Part shown: in pieces, positions 4,870 to 5,127 of the stretch
Numbering within the stretch: position 1 is the first letter of the stretch
Layout: each line of letters opens with the position of its first letter
DNA from: Nitrospira sp.
GTDB lineage: Bacteria > Nitrospirota > Nitrospiria > Nitrospirales > Nitrospiraceae
Length of the DNA: 5,127 bases
Assembly (NCBI GenBank): GCA_020697375.1
Contig: JAJFBJ010000190.1
Span: 1 to 5,127, forward strand
Direction: 5' to 3'
Translations under genes and position numbers: made by a program
The notes under the pieces: model-generated
Told to the model about the DNA's origin: nothing
Seen by the model: the letters and a program-made list of their open reading frames with translations, nothing else
Database searches by the model: none

Positions 4870-5127
4870 ATGAAAGATGTACCCAAGCGACTCGTACAGA
4901 GCGTGGCAGAAATCGAAGAACGCGATCCCATACTGCGAAAGGAGCTTGAAGAGATCCGCAAAAAGGGTACTCGACGTGCCAGGGAACGAGGGATGGCCTC
5001 ACCACTCACCAACCTGCCGACGGTTCCCGAGCGGGATCAGTTCGTCGCCGAAACGATCGTGCTACGTACCGGTCGCCCGGTCTTGGCGATCCGCCATGAC
5101 AAGCCTGAGTTAGTCTTCAACGACGAG
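4870..5127 (+). CDS. 5' part of a gene running off the right edge; possible leader of a protease/nuclease-type protein
   Basis: ATG 4870 has GGAG 5 nt upstream (4861-4864), and the frame stays open for 86 codons to the window end. The visible part begins with a charged, helical segment (residues 1-42: KRLVQSVAEIEERDP, LRKELEEIRKKGTRRARERG). A conserved-looking block follows (about 59-77: VAETIVLRTGRPVLAIRHDK). There is no signal peptide or membrane segment. The N-terminal pattern EIEERDP, KGTR.ARERGMASPLT and ETIVLRTGRPVLAI reminds me of the region before the catalytic domain in bacterial trypsin-like peptidases, some of them fused to a DNA/RNA non-specific endonuclease. That is recall only; no catalytic residue lies within the window, so treat the function as a hypothesis. 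The gene is divergent from the small-protein and DUF2254 genes and sits behind the palindrome cluster at 4763-4805, which may control it. Confidence 0.75.
   Translation, partial: MKDVPKRLVQSVAEIEERDPILRKELEEIRKKGTRRARERGMASPLTNLPTVPERDQFVAETIVLRTGRPVLAIRHDKPELVFNDE

Noticed and set aside
4411..4949. Plus-strand open frames across the small gene and the intergenic region
   Set aside because: They lack ribosome binding sites and conserved blocks, and they cross the palindrome cluster and the well-supported start at 4870.
1..5127. Mobile element, CRISPR array, tRNA or rRNA
   Set aside because: No transposase or integrase residues, no regularly spaced repeats, no cloverleaf-like sequence and no rRNA-like conserved stretch were seen on either strand.

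Overview
The window reads as a piece of a high-GC bacterial chromosome with tightly packed, unrelated accessory genes. The cupin, the ECF sigma factor with a long C-terminal extension, and the DUF2254 membrane protein are kinds found in environmental Gram-negative bacteria. A Nitrospira-like (Nitrospirota) or proteobacterial source is my guess from protein flavour alone; nothing in the window settles it.

Layout. Positions 2-788 (+) hold decayed remnants of two different class I SAM-dependent methyltransferases joined tail to head. The conserved peptide can be followed only by changing reading frame about five times. Positions 994-2256 (+) encode an intact 420-aa ECF sigma factor of the ECF42 type, with sigma2 and sigma4 regions and a TPR-like C-terminal half. 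The DGPF/YCII-like gene that usually sits beside this family is not visible. It converges on three genes on the minus strand. In transcription order these are a small 89-aa His/Cys-containing protein (4527-4258), a DUF2254 membrane protein (4178-2841, probably from a TTG start) and a one-domain cupin (2766-2359). The gaps of 79 and 74 nt fit an operon, although the cupin may also have its own promoter.

Positions 4528-4869 are a divergent intergenic region. It contains a cluster of short palindromes (4763-4805) that looks like an operator or alternative RNA hairpins. Just downstream, a plus-strand gene starts at 4870 with a good ribosome binding site and runs off the right edge after 86 codons. 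It is possibly the leader of a trypsin-like protease or nuclease fusion protein, but this is tentative.

How the genes work together: no complete pathway is visible. The sigma factor could direct a stress or signal regulon elsewhere. The minus-strand set (small soluble protein, membrane protein, cupin) is the only plausible functional unit, and its role is unknown. I saw no tRNA, rRNA, CRISPR array, insertion sequence or convincing intrinsic terminator. The most noteworthy items are the fused and frameshifted methyltransferase remnants, the ECF42 gene without a visible partner, the palindrome cluster, and the uncharacterised small protein next to DUF2254.
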